Shown: positions 26,625 through 35,189, counted from the stretch's first letter. The stretch is DNA of 64,000 nucleotides from Rhizobium brockwellii (GCF_000769405.2 NZ_CP053439.1:3654001-3718000), one strand, 5' to 3'. Notes: generated by a model not told the origin, from the letters alone. Numbers and translations are program-made.

Positions 26625-27575
26625 ATGGTCATGCAGCAAATCGGCTTTCTTCTCTACCCCGGCTTCCAGATCATGAGCCTCGCTGCCGTCTCGGCCTTCG
26701 AGTTCGCCAATATCGAACTCGAGGAAAAGGTCTACGAGGTCCGCTATCTCTCCGAACACGGCGGGCCGATTGCCAATTCGCTTGGCATCGTGATGGAGAC
26801 GGAGGCCTTTGGGGACCCGGCCCTCGACACGCTGATCGTAGCGGGAGCCCCCGGCATCAGACTGCCGAATGCGGCGGAAACCGACTTTGTTCGCGCCGCC
26901 CTGCCCGCCACACGTCGCCTGGCGTCGATCTGCACCGGCGCCTTCTTTCTTGCCGAAGCCGGCATCCTCGACGGCCGCCGCGCAACGACACACTGGTATG
27001 TCTCCCGCGAGCTGCAAAGCCGCTATCCCAAGATAAAAATAGAGGAGGACCGGATCTTCATCATCGATGGTTCCGTCTGGACATCCGCGGGCATGACAGC
27101 CGGTCTCGATCTGGCTTTGGCGATGGTTGAGAAGGATCACGGCTTCGAGGTAGCACGCGCCGTTTCGCGCATGCTCGTCGTCTATCATCGCCGCTCCGGC
27201 GGCCAGTCGCAATTTTCCGCCCTTCTGGAACTGGAGCCCAAATCCGACCGCATCCAGAAGGCGCTCGCCCACGCCCGCAGCAATCTGAAATCGGCGCTTT
27301 CAGTCGAGGACTTGGCGGAAGCGGCCCATCTCAGCCCCCGCCAGTTCAGCCGCGCCTTCCGCGCCGAAACCGGACAATCGCCGGCCAAGGCCGTCGAGAA
27401 CCTGCGGCTGGAAGCGGCCCGCCTGATGATGGAGCAGGGCCGCCACCCGATCGATGTCGTTGCCCGCGAAACCGGCTTTGCCGACCGCGAGCGCATGCGC
27501 CGCGCCTTCCTGCGCGCCTTCGGCCAGCCACCGCAGGCAATCCGGCGCGCCGCCCTGCAGGAACTGCAGACGTGA
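26625..27575 (+). CDS. GlxA-family regulator (DJ-1/PfpI domain plus AraC helix-turn-helix)
   Basis: A 316-residue regulator. Residues about 5-170 form a DJ-1/PfpI-like domain with the nucleophile elbow ASICTGAFFLAEAG; residues about 215-310 are an AraC-type double helix-turn-helix (SVEDLAEAAHLSPRQFSRAF and later D-V-A-R-E-T-G-F). This group, named after GlxA, usually activates a nearby enzyme gene; here the divergent SDR is the obvious candidate. I take the ATG at 26625, with a second ATG two codons on as alternative. A strong palindrome follows the stop. Confidence 0.9.
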   Translation: MVMQQIGFLLYPGFQIMSLAAVSAFEFANIELEEKVYEVRYLSEHGGPIANSLGIVMETEAFGDPALDTLIVAGAPGIRLPNAAETDFVRAALPATRRLASICTGAFFLAEAGILDGRRATTHWYVSRELQSRYPKIKIEEDRIFIIDGSVWTSAGMTAGLDLALAMVEKDHGFEVARAVSRMLVVYHRRSGGQSQFSALLELEPKSDRIQKALAHARSNLKSALSVEDLAEAAHLSPRQFSRAFRAETGQSPAKAVENLRLEAARLMMEQGRHPIDVVARETGFADRERMRRAFLRAFGQPPQAIRRAALQELQT

Positions 27576-27588
27576 TGCACCCGGCCTA

Positions 27589-27688
27589 CTGCATAATTCC
27601 TTAAATCGGAATCGATTTAAGGAATTATGCAGCAATTCAAAGTGCTACAGCGTCCTTTGCGCGTCTGAAAAGACGCGCGGCGCTGTAG
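27589..27688. repeat. Palindromic repeat, family 2, with 20-bp perfect hairpin
   Basis: Arms at 27589-27608 and 27613-27632 are perfectly complementary over 20 bp around a GAAT loop. Next come CAATTCAAAGTGCTACAGCG and a second hairpin with arms GCGCGTCT and AGACGCGC ending in CGCTGTAG. This is the reverse orientation of the copy at 39445-39546. It may also act as a terminator between convergent genes. Confidence 0.9.
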
Positions 27689-27713
27689 GCGGGCAGGATG
27701 CATCCTGTTCTCG

Positions 27714-28520
27714 TTAACCCTCCTGAAGCGCTCGGCGGATTGCGATCTCGACCGGCGAATAGGCGCCATCCTCCCGTTCGAGCCGAAGCGGTTCGCAAGG
27801 TGCAAGGCCGGGCTGCGCCATGAAGCGCGGCTGCTTGCCGCGATGCATCTGCGCCGCATGGATGAGGAACGGATGGCACAGATAGACCGTACCCGCCCGT
27901 CCCGTCGCCAATGCCAGCGGCCGCTCCTCCCCGACATGATCTAGCCAGAGGTGGGCCATCCCCGCCTCACCCGCCGGCGCCAGGAGGCGGGCGATATCCT
28001 GGTGCGAACCGACGCGGATACGGGTCGGCGCATCCTCCTCCCCGACATCCGAAAACAGGAAGAGCATCAGCAACGCCCGCCCGCGCGAGGTGATGTTCAC
28101 CCGCCAGGCGGAAAAGTCCCGTTGCTCGTTCGGATCGGAAGCCTCGCTGGGAAAGCTCAGATCGACATGCCAACCGGCATCGCCGGGATCATTGGGATGG
28201 GGGAAGCGCACCGGAAAACTGCCAAGCCCATCGCGCGGCTCCCAGCGACCGGTGCCGACGAGCTGATCGAAGGCCGAATGCAATACTGGCGTGTTGACGG
28301 CTTTCTCAAACGGCCCGCCGCCGTAACCGGCAAGCCGCACGACGGGCTGCGTCCACGTCCCTGGATCATCCGCAGCGAAGGGAATATCGCGCCACATGAT
28401 GGCACGGGCTTCCTCGGCCAATGCGCGGGGAAAAGCGTCGTCGATCCTGACGAAACCGTCCTCGATGAATTGCTCGATCTGCGCAGCACTCAGTGCCGGC
28501 GGGTAAACATCTGATGTCAT
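27714..28520 (-). CDS. Phytanoyl-CoA dioxygenase (PhyH) family protein
   Basis: A 268-residue protein of the Fe(II)/2-oxoglutarate oxygenase family. The metal-binding H-x-D is in G-W-H-V-D-L-S-F, and the distal histidine is in FLIHAAQMHRG, followed by the oxoglutarate-binding arginine region (KQPRFM). All three iron ligands are therefore present. The hydroxylated substrate is unknown. Start ATG 28520 (M-T-S-D-V-Y-P-P) is preferred over one seven codons upstream. It stands alone on the minus strand, bounded by palindromic repeat on one side and a small hairpin (28597-28615) on the other. Confidence 0.85.
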   Translation of the reverse strand: MTSDVYPPALSAAQIEQFIEDGFVRIDDAFPRALAEEARAIMWRDIPFAADDPGTWTQPVVRLAGYGGGPFEKAVNTPVLHSAFDQLVGTGRWEPRDGLGSFPVRFPHPNDPGDAGWHVDLSFPSEASDPNEQRDFSAWRVNITSRGRALLMLFLFSDVGEEDAPTRIRVGSHQDIARLLAPAGEAGMAHLWLDHVGEERPLALATGRAGTVYLCHPFLIHAAQMHRGKQPRFMAQPGLAPCEPLRLEREDGAYSPVEIAIRRALQEG

Positions 28521-28596
28521 GAAATATCTCTCTATCGCCAATCCTGCCGACTCTTTCCTTGGCCAGATGCAGGGTGGTTACAGTCCACGGCAACGC

Positions 28597-28615
28597 ACCA
28601 GCCACAAAGGCTGGT
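28597..28615. other. Small inverted repeat in gap between PhyH-type and LysR genes
   Basis: ACCAGCC-ACAAA-GGCTGGT, a 7-bp stem with a 5-nt loop and no T-run. It lies between two minus-strand genes and could be a weak terminator or an operator. Confidence 0.4.
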
Positions 28616-28736
28616 CAGCGGCCACATCTTCTGATGCCCGAAGGCAGAGCTTTAGAGGCCCAAGAAGAAGACCGAAGCGATATTGAGGGTGAACGTCTTC
28701 ATAACAATCCGAGGCTACCGCCACACGTCCGACGGG

Positions 28737-29648
28737 TCAATGCGGAGATGTCAGGCCACCACCCCCGCGCAACGCGCCATGCACCGACTGTAGCACGAGT
28801 TCGGCAAGCCGGGCCGCAGCCGGCTGCGGTTCGGCATCCGCCCGATGCAGGACCAGACCGAGCTTCGGCAAATCCGGCAGGCCGATTGTCTCCGGCGCCA
28901 GCGGCCGGACCTTCGCCGGCAGGCCGATCGGCGTGCGGATGGTGAGACCGAGGCCAGCCGCCGTCGCAGCCCAAAGACCGCCGAGACTGGGACTGACGAA
29001 GGAGAGCCGCCAGGAGATTCCCGCCTCATCCAGCGCCTTGGTCGCTGCACTGCGCAGCAGGCATGGCGCCTCCAGCGAGGCAAGCGGCATCGGCTCACCG
29101 CTTGCTGCTTGCCAGGCCGGCTGCCCCTCGGAAGGTCCGATCCAGCGCATCGGCACTTCGCCGATCCGCTCGCAATGCGCCGTTAGCGTGCCGTCACTCC
29201 AGGCAAGCGCGAGATCGAGCTTGCCCGATGTGACGCGCTCGAGCAGCTCGGCATTGCGCACCACCCGCGCTTCGATCCGGACCTTCGGGTGGGCACGCGC
29301 AAAGCGGCCGAGCACGTCAGGCAGCAGGGTTTCGCCGAAGTCCTCCTGCAGGCCGAGCCGCACCCAGCCTTCGAGCTCGACGCTGTTGACGGCCGCAGCC
29401 GCCTCGTCGTTGAGCTCCAGCAGCCGCCTGGCATAGCCGAGCATCGTCTCGCCGGCATCGGTCAGCGCCAGCCCGCGCCCCGCCTTGCGGAAGATCGGCG
29501 TGCCCGCCTGCTCCTCCAGCCTCTTCAGCTGCGCACTAACTGCCGAGGTCGAACGCCCGAGCCGCTCGGCCGCCTTGGCAAAATTGCCGAGCTCCATGCC
29601 GGTCGAAAAAGTTCGAAGCACTTCGAGATCGAAGATCGTCCGTCGCAT
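28737..29648 (-). CDS. LysR-family transcriptional regulator
   Basis: A 303-residue LysR protein. The helix-turn-helix covers residues about 8-65 (FAKAAERLGRSTSAVSAQLKRL), and the rest is a periplasmic-binding-type effector domain (from about 95). It diverges from a tautomerase-cupin-DUF4865 operon across 117 nt. LysR proteins usually control such divergent neighbours. Two similar dyad elements lie in the gap (29656-29670 and 29689-29699) about three helical turns apart, which fits LysR binding. Confidence 0.93.
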   Translation of the reverse strand: MRRTIFDLEVLRTFSTGMELGNFAKAAERLGRSTSAVSAQLKRLEEQAGTPIFRKAGRGLALTDAGETMLGYARRLLELNDEAAAAVNSVELEGWVRLGLQEDFGETLLPDVLGRFARAHPKVRIEARVVRNAELLERVTSGKLDLALAWSDGTLTAHCERIGEVPMRWIGPSEGQPAWQAASGEPMPLASLEAPCLLRSAATKALDEAGISWRLSFVSPSLGGLWAATAAGLGLTIRTPIGLPAKVRPLAPETIGLPDLPKLGLVLHRADAEPQPAAARLAELVLQSVHGALRGGGGLTSPH

Positions 29649-29655
29649 TAAATAG

Positions 29656-29699
29656 TCCTATTTTTCAGGATCGTTCATCCATAAAATTCTGATTTTCAG
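29656..29699. promoter_or_regulatory. Twin dyads, possible LysR regulator binding sites
   Basis: TCCTATTTTTCAGGA (29656-29670) and CTGATTTTCAG (29689-29699) are AT-centred dyads with centres about 31 bp apart, between the divergent LysR gene and its putative target operon. Confidence 0.45.
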
Positions 29700-29765
29700 C
29701 ACCATCGTGCCGTGCGATGTTCCTGCTGTCAAGGCCGATCGACGGCCTGAACCATGGAGATCCCG

Positions 29766-30185
29766 ATGCCCTTCGTTCGCATTTCCCTTCGCAAAGGCAA
29801 GTCGCCGGACTACCTCATGGCGCTGGCCGACAACATCCAGCGCGCCCTGGTCGAGACCTTCGACGTGCCCGAAAACGACCGCTTCCAGGCCATCCACCAG
29901 CATGACGAGAACGAATTAATCTTCGACCGCAGCTATCTCGCCGGCCCGCGCTCGGACGACTTCGTCTATATCTCGATCACGATCGGCAGGCCTCGCACCG
30001 GCGAGATGAAGGCGGCGCTCTATCGGCGGCTCGCAGATCTCCTGGCGCAATCCCCCGGCCTCCGGCCCGAGGACGTAATGGTCGTCATCAGCACCAGCGC
30101 ACCGGAGGACTGGTCCTTCGGTAATGGTATTGCCCAGATGACCGACCCAGACTGGCGGCTTCGTGTGGCTGGAGGCCGACAATGA
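29766..30185 (+). CDS. Tautomerase-superfamily protein
   Basis: A 139-residue protein of the tautomerase (4-oxalocrotonate tautomerase / MIF-like) superfamily. With the ATG at 29766, the residue after Met is Pro, which becomes the catalytic N-terminal proline: P-F-V-R-I-S-L. This proline decides the start. Length is about twice that of the smallest tautomerases, as in the two-motif members. The substrate is unknown. Its stop overlaps the next start (ATGA), so it is coupled to the cupin gene. Confidence 0.88.
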   Translation: MPFVRISLRKGKSPDYLMALADNIQRALVETFDVPENDRFQAIHQHDENELIFDRSYLAGPRSDDFVYISITIGRPRTGEMKAALYRRLADLLAQSPGLRPEDVMVVISTSAPEDWSFGNGIAQMTDPDWRLRVAGGRQ

Positions 30186-30586
30186 GCGCTTCGAACCCGA
30201 AGACCATGACTATCAGACGCCCTGGCAAGGCGGTCCGCTCGCCGGAGGGCGTCGCAACTTCGCCTTTCTGGGTCGAGATGCTGCTCGAAGGCAGCGCCGA
30301 CGGCGAGAACACCGCAATGCGCGCGACACTCGATCCCGGCACCATCACCCGCTGGCACACACATCCCAGAGGCCAGTTGCTCTATGTGCTTTCGGGGCAT
30401 GGGTTGGTGCAGAACGAGAACGGCCCGGTCGAAGCATTGCGTGCCGGCGATGCCGTCTGGTTTGCACCCGGCGAGCGTCACTGGCATGGCGCGACCGATG
30501 ACAGCCCCTTCAGCTATATCAGTATCCAGCCGATGGAAAACGGCAGCGTCGTCGAATGGCTGCAGCCGGTGGAGGCACGGTCATGA
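30182..30586 (+). CDS. Cupin-domain protein
   Basis: A 134-residue single-domain cupin. The metal-binding motif 1 is R-W-H-T-H-P-R-G-Q with H59, H61 and Q65, and motif 2 supplies H100 or H102 in GERHWHG. This ligand set usually binds Fe, Mn or Ni and is found in quercetinase-like or carboxymuconolactone-type proteins. It overlaps both neighbours by 4 nt, so the three genes act as one translational unit. The reaction is not known. Confidence 0.88.
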   Translation: MSASNPKTMTIRRPGKAVRSPEGVATSPFWVEMLLEGSADGENTAMRATLDPGTITRWHTHPRGQLLYVLSGHGLVQNENGPVEALRAGDAVWFAPGERHWHGATDDSPFSYISIQPMENGSVVEWLQPVEARS

Positions 30587-31140
30587 TCGCCATGCAGTAC
30601 AGCTTCACCCTGCCCACCGATTACGATATGTCGATCATCGACCGCCGCATCCGCGACAAGGGGCCGATGCTCGACGGCTTTCCCAATCTCGGCTTCAAAG
30701 CCTATCTCAGTGCCCGCAAGGGCGAGTTCGGCAGCCGCGACAATCTCTATGCGCCCTTCTATCTCTGGCAGAAGCCGGAAGGGGCAAGCGACTTCCTCTG
30801 TGGGCCGGGCTTCGAGACGCTGACCGGCGCCTTCGGCTGGCCACGGGTGAGGACTTGGATCGTCTGGCGGTCGGAAGTCTCATCCGACATCGCCGCAGCC
30901 AGATTCGCAACACGCGATATCCTGCAAACGGAGCCCTACGCACCGCTCGCCGACATTCGCCGCGCCGAAAGCGTAGCGGCCGAAGCCGACCTGGCGACGG
31001 GCGGTGCATTTGCCTCGGTCTGCGGCTTCGAACCGACGAGCTGGACGCGGGTACGCTTCAGGCTTTGGCGGGAGCTTCCCGAGATCCGCGAGCACACGCA
31101 AGCCTATCGCGTCGGTCACCTATCCCTGGCTCGACCCTGA
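30583..31140 (+). CDS. DUF4865-family protein
   Basis: A 185-residue protein that matches my recollection of DUF4865, a family often found next to tautomerase and LysR genes. It begins M-I-A-M-Q-Y-S-F-T-L-P-T-D-Y-D-M and has the segment G-P-M-L-D-G-F-P-N-L-G-F-K-A-Y, then Y-A-P-F-Y-L-W. No known catalytic motif is seen; the beta-rich pattern with paired halves recalls ferredoxin-like EthD or monooxygenase folds, which is a guess. It starts within the cupin stop codon. The function is unknown. Confidence 0.8.
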   Translation: MIAMQYSFTLPTDYDMSIIDRRIRDKGPMLDGFPNLGFKAYLSARKGEFGSRDNLYAPFYLWQKPEGASDFLCGPGFETLTGAFGWPRVRTWIVWRSEVSSDIAAARFATRDILQTEPYAPLADIRRAESVAAEADLATGGAFASVCGFEPTSWTRVRFRLWRELPEIREHTQAYRVGHLSLARP

Positions 31141-31142
31141 AC

Positions 31143-31778
31143 TCAGACGGTTGCCCGGCGATAGAGGGCCAGCGAGCCGGCAAGCGCCAGTAGCGCGCCA
31201 CCGCAGGCCCGCTCCAGCCACATGGCGCCCGAGGTTTTCAGGAAACGCACCGCCTGCGAGCCGAAGAAGGCATAGCCGAACATGATGAGGAAATCGAGCG
31301 CGGCAAAGACCAGCGCAAGCAGCGCATATTGTGTTGCCTGCGGCAGGGTCGGGTCGATGAACTGCGGCAGGAAGGCCGAGAAGAACAGGTAGCCCTTCGG
31401 ATTGGTCGCCGCGACCATGAAACTCTTCAGCCCGATCGAAAAGGGCGAAGTCGCGCCCGCGGGCGCTTCGGACTTCAAAGCCGCATCGATCGTGCCCTTC
31501 GAACGCAGCAGCATGATACCGAGAAAGGCGAGATAGGCGGCACCCGCCCATTTCAGCATCGAGAACCAGAATTCCGATGCGGCGAGCAGCGCACCGAGCC
31601 CGATCGCAACGGCGCCGATCAGCACGAAATCGGACAACACCGCGCCGATCATGCCGGCAACTGCCCAGCGCAGACCATGCCGAGAACCGTTGGTCAGCGC
31701 CAACAACACCGTTGGCCCCGGCGTCGCGATGCCGACAAAAGAAACGGCTGCAAAAGCCAGAAGCGTGACGATATCCAT
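31143..31778 (-). CDS. LysE-family amino acid or metabolite exporter
   Basis: A 211-residue inner-membrane protein with six hydrophobic segments in the LysE/RhtB pattern. The signature G-I-A-T-P-G-P-T near residues 15-22 and N-P-K-G-Y-L-F-F-S-A-F-L-P-Q-F in the middle are typical. The family exports amino acids, homoserine lactone or similar small molecules. ATG 31778 gives the usual M-D-I-V-T-L-L-A-F beginning. It converges on the DUF4865 operon with only 2 nt between stops. Confidence 0.9.
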   Translation of the reverse strand: MDIVTLLAFAAVSFVGIATPGPTVLLALTNGSRHGLRWAVAGMIGAVLSDFVLIGAVAIGLGALLAASEFWFSMLKWAGAAYLAFLGIMLLRSKGTIDAALKSEAPAGATSPFSIGLKSFMVAATNPKGYLFFSAFLPQFIDPTLPQATQYALLALVFAALDFLIMFGYAFFGSQAVRFLKTSGAMWLERACGGALLALAGSLALYRRATV

Positions 31779-31918
31779 GATGCACCTCCGAAGCCGGAGC
31801 ATGTCCAGCTCCAGGGAGCGAAACTTGCATGCGTCGCCGAGCTTGGCAATGCCAGTCCCTCAACGAAAAAGCCCGCCGCCTCTTCGGGGCAGCGGACTTT
31901 CGAAGGCATGCGATTGGA

Positions 31919-33358
31919 TCAGACGCCGCTCTGGCCGTCGGAGCCGATATAGGCAATGCGGATCATGTTGGTGGCGCCGGGCGTACCGAGCGGCACACCG
32001 GCCGAGATGATGATGCGATCGCCCGGCTTGCCGAAGCCTTCGTCCGCGACGATGCGGCAGGCGCGGTTGACCATGTCGTCGAGATCGGTCGCGTCATGGG
32101 TGACGACGCAATGCAGGCCCCAGACGACGGCAAGGCGGCGCGCCGTCTTGATGATCGGCGACAGCGCCAGGATCGGCACCTGCGGACGCTCACGCGAGGC
32201 ACGGAGGCCTGTCGTGCCCGACGAGGTATAACAGACGATCGCCGACAGCTTCAGCGTTTCGGCGATCTGACGGGCGGCAAGCGAGATCGCATCGGCGCCG
32301 GTCGCTTCCGGCTGGGCGCGCTGGGCGTAGATAATGCCGGGATAATGCGGCTCACGCTCGATGGCGGTGGCAATCGACGCCATCGTCGTGACGGCTTCGA
32401 CGGGATAGTCGCCCGAGGCCGACTCGGCCGAGAGCATGACGGCATCCGCGCCCTCGAAGACGGCGGTCGCGACGTCGGAAACTTCGGCGCGTGTCGGCAC
32501 CGGCGCTGAAATCATCGATTCCAGCATCTGCGTGGCGACGACCACCGGCTTGCCCGAACGGCGGCAGGCGCGGATCAGTTGCTTCTGGATGCCGGGAACC
32601 GATTCGAGCGGCATTTCGACGCCGAGATCGCCGCGGGCGACCATCAATGCGTCTGACAGTTCGATGATTTCCTCGATGCGCTCGAGAGCCTGCGGCTTTT
32701 CGATCTTCGACATCAGGCCGACACGGCCACGGGCGATCTTGCGCACTTCGGCAAGGTCGTCGGGACGCTGGACGAAGGAAAGCGCCACCCAGTCGACATC
32801 GTCAGTGGCAAGCACGGCGTCGAGGTCGGCGCGGTCCTTGTCCGTCAGCGCGCCGACGCTGAGCAGCGTGTCGGGAAGGCTGACGCCCTTGCGGTCGGAG
32901 ATGCGCGTGCCCGAAATAACAGTCGTGACGATGCTCTTGCCGTCACATTTTTCTGCGCGCAGGGCGAGCTTGCCGTCATCGATCAGCAGACGGTGGCCGG
33001 GCTGTACCGACTCCAGGATCTCGGGGTGCGGCAGATAGACGCGGCTCTGGTCGCCGAGGGCTTCGTTATTATCGAGCGTGAAGGTCTGGCCGGGCTTCAG
33101 ATCCACCTTGCCGTCGACGAACTTGCCGACACGCAGTTTCGGTCCCTGCAGGTCGGCGAGAATGCCGATCGGCCGGCCGGAGCGCGCCTCGACCGAGCGG
33201 ATGCGCTGGATGAGCATACGCATCATGTCGTGGCTCGCATGGCTCATATTGATGCGGAAGACATCGGCACCCGCCTGGTGCAGCTTCTCGATCATCGATT
33301 CCTCGGAGGAGGCTGGCCCGAGGGTGGCGAGGATTTTAACTTTGCGATTACGCTTCAT
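31919..33358 (-). CDS. pyk: Pyruvate kinase
   Basis: Pyruvate kinase makes pyruvate and ATP from phosphoenolpyruvate and ADP. The 479-residue protein is of normal length: K-I-L-A-T-L-G-P-A-S-S at the N-terminus, R-I-N-M-S-H-A-S, the Mg/PEP site MSKIEKPQAL and MVARGDLGVE, and VATQMLESM. The C-terminal allosteric domain is present. The ATG at 33358 shares a base with the stop of the DUF1036 gene upstream, so the two are coupled. A TTG one codon earlier is not needed. Confidence 0.98.
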   Translation of the reverse strand: MKRNRKVKILATLGPASSEESMIEKLHQAGADVFRINMSHASHDMMRMLIQRIRSVEARSGRPIGILADLQGPKLRVGKFVDGKVDLKPGQTFTLDNNEALGDQSRVYLPHPEILESVQPGHRLLIDDGKLALRAEKCDGKSIVTTVISGTRISDRKGVSLPDTLLSVGALTDKDRADLDAVLATDDVDWVALSFVQRPDDLAEVRKIARGRVGLMSKIEKPQALERIEEIIELSDALMVARGDLGVEMPLESVPGIQKQLIRACRRSGKPVVVATQMLESMISAPVPTRAEVSDVATAVFEGADAVMLSAESASGDYPVEAVTTMASIATAIEREPHYPGIIYAQRAQPEATGADAISLAARQIAETLKLSAIVCYTSSGTTGLRASRERPQVPILALSPIIKTARRLAVVWGLHCVVTHDATDLDDMVNRACRIVADEGFGKPGDRIIISAGVPLGTPGATNMIRIAYIGSDGQSGV

Positions 33359-33843
33359 CAATTCTGGCTTTCTTGCGTCCCTGGGGTGTCGGAGAGTTGA
33401 ACCATCCAGCTACCCTGGCGGCCCGTATCATATTCCTTGAATCCCATCTTCTGGTAACCGCGGGCATAACAATCCTGCACACCCGTGATCTTGAATTCGT
33501 TTTCCGCCACGCACATCTGCACGTCACCCGTCCATCGTCCTCCCCGGGCGGCGTCCTCTGCGTAGAGGTAGTAATAGCGCGACTGCAATTCTCCCTCGAT
33601 CAGCGTGGCGCAGGTCGTTGCCGGCACCTGCCACCAGCCCTCCGTCACCCAGCCATCCTTGGCCCGGTATCCGATCGCGACGCCGACGAGATTCTGCGTT
33701 CCGTTGCAGACGCGAAAATCGGCGCGTGCGGCATCTGCGATGAAAAATGGCATGGCGGCTGCAAGAGCGAACAAAGCGAGACGGACCAGCGGTCCGGACC
33801 GCGTGAGGAAACTTGGCGCGGCTTGGATCAACACGGCTCCCAA
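33358..33843 (-). CDS. Exported DUF1036-domain protein
   Basis: A 161-residue protein with an N-terminal hydrophobic signal (LVRLALFALAAAMPFFIADA then A-R-A). The mature part is a DUF1036 domain: F-R-V-C-N-G-T, V-A-I-G-Y-R, G-W-W-Q-V-P-A, and cysteine-rich segments (C-A-T, M-C-V, D-C-Y) that could form disulfides in the periplasm. Its function is unknown. It lies directly upstream of pyk, sharing a base between stop and start, an odd pairing of an exported protein with a glycolytic enzyme. Confidence 0.85.
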   Translation of the reverse strand: MGAVLIQAAPSFLTRSGPLVRLALFALAAAMPFFIADAARADFRVCNGTQNLVGVAIGYRAKDGWVTEGWWQVPATTCATLIEGELQSRYYYLYAEDAARGGRWTGDVQMCVAENEFKITGVQDCYARGYQKMGFKEYDTGRQGSWMVQLSDTPGTQESQN

Positions 33844-34044
33844 ATAGCTCCACGGTTATTCGTATCCGTGTCTTCTTGCGCCGCCGTCAAGCGAAAGTCA
33901 ACGCAATGCTAATCGATTATATTTCCTTTCATAAACCACCCGTCAGGCGTCCGGCTCAGCCTCTCGCCACCTGCAACGCTTGAACCCATCGCAGGTGCAT
34001 GCGATCACTGCGCCCGACGGCGCAATGACGAACGGCAATTCCTG

Positions 34045-34833
34045 ATGGACGACTTCCAATCCTTCGAAATCCTATCCGGCAAACATGACAAAGGCATGGT
34101 GATCCTCGCAGATCATGCGATGAACCGCCTTCCAGGGCGATATGGCAGGCTCGGACTGCCCGACGCAGCTTTCGCCCGCCACATCGCCTATGACATCGGC
34201 ATCGAGGGCCTGACGCGGCAGCTCTCGGCGAAACTCGGCGTTCCCGCCGTGCTCGGCGGCTTTTCCCGCCTGCTGATCGATCCGAACCGCGGCGAAGACG
34301 ATCCGACGCTGATCATGAAGATCTCCGACGGCGCCGTCATATCAGGCAATCATCCGATCACGCCGCAGGAATGGGACTACCGCATCGAAACCTTCCATCG
34401 CCCCTATCACGACGCTGTGGCCGCAACGATCGACAGCGTGGCGAATGCCACCGGCAGGGCGCCGCTGGTGCTGTCGCTGCATTCCTTCACGCCGGCCTGG
34501 AAAGGCATTCCCCGTCCCTGGCACGCCGCCGTGCTCTGGGACAGCGACCATCGCGCCGTCGGCCCGCTGCTCGACATGCTACGCGCCGACCCCGATCTCG
34601 CCGTCGGCGACAACGAACCCTATGACGGCGCGCTGAAGGGCGATACCATGTACCGCCATTGCATGATCACCGGCATTCCGCATGCGCTGCTCGAGGTGCG
34701 CCAGGATCTGATCGGAGACGAGACCGGCATATCCGCATGGGCCGAGCGCCTGGCGCCGATCTTTGCGGCGATGAATGCCGATCCCGCTCTGCATGGATAC
34801 GACGTTCATCTGTCGCGTACCGGCCCCTATTGA
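34045..34833 (+). CDS. N-formylglutamate amidohydrolase family protein
   Basis: A 262-residue protein of the N-formylglutamate amidohydrolase family, which in histidine degradation releases formate. Family marks are V-I-L-A-D-H-A-M-N-R-L-P, then L-I-D-P-N-R-G-E-D-D-P and S-L-H-S-F-T-P; these hold likely metal ligands. No other hut genes are near, so histidine breakdown is not supported by context. Its stop starts a small three-unit repeat that runs to the next gene. Confidence 0.87.
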   Translation: MDDFQSFEILSGKHDKGMVILADHAMNRLPGRYGRLGLPDAAFARHIAYDIGIEGLTRQLSAKLGVPAVLGGFSRLLIDPNRGEDDPTLIMKISDGAVISGNHPITPQEWDYRIETFHRPYHDAVAATIDSVANATGRAPLVLSLHSFTPAWKGIPRPWHAAVLWDSDHRAVGPLLDMLRADPDLAVGDNEPYDGALKGDTMYRHCMITGIPHALLEVRQDLIGDETGISAWAERLAPIFAAMNADPALHGYDVHLSRTGPY

Positions 34834-34876
34834 ACGAAGGGCCTCATTTAACGAAAGCCCCCGCTTTAACGAAAGG
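34831..34876 (+). repeat. Three spaced copies of a TnAACGAA(A)G unit between two genes
   Basis: AACGAA recurs at 34833-34838, 34850-34855 and 34868-34873, 17 and 18 nt apart. Each is preceded by T-GA or T-TA, so each unit carries a stop codon. The first is the stop of the amidohydrolase and the last abuts the ribosome-binding site of the next gene. Confidence 0.6.
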
Positions 34877-34883
34877 AAGCGAG

Positions 34884-35189
34884 ATGACCGCGCTCAGCAA
34901 GGAACAACAGACCGAATTCGAAGCTGCCGCCTTCCGCCGCCTCGTCGCACATCTTCGCGAACGCAGCGACGTTCAGAACATCGATCTGATGAATCTGGCC
35001 GACTTCTGCCGCAACTGCCTGTCGAACTGGTATCGCGAAGCCGCCGAGGCCGAAGGTGTCCCGGTTACCAGGGACGAATCGCGCGAAATGGTCTATGGCA
35101 TGTCCTATGAGGACTGGAAGAATCTTCACCAGAACGAGGCCTCGCCTGTGCAAAAGGCTGCTTTTGAACTGAACAACCCACACAAATAG
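34884..35189 (+). CDS. DUF1244-family protein
   Basis: A 101-residue soluble protein of the DUF1244 family, common in alphaproteobacteria. It has A-A-F-R-R-L-V-A-H-L-R-E-R then Q-N-I-D-L-M-N-L-A-D-F-C-R-N-C-L, with a C-x-x-C pair, and ends G-M-S-Y-E-D-W-K. GGAAGCGAG precedes the ATG. The C-x-x-C could bind metal or be redox-active, but the function is unknown. GapR follows 91 nt later on the same strand. Confidence 0.87.
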   Translation: MTALSKEQQTEFEAAAFRRLVAHLRERSDVQNIDLMNLADFCRNCLSNWYREAAEAEGVPVTRDESREMVYGMSYEDWKNLHQNEASPVQKAAFELNNPHK

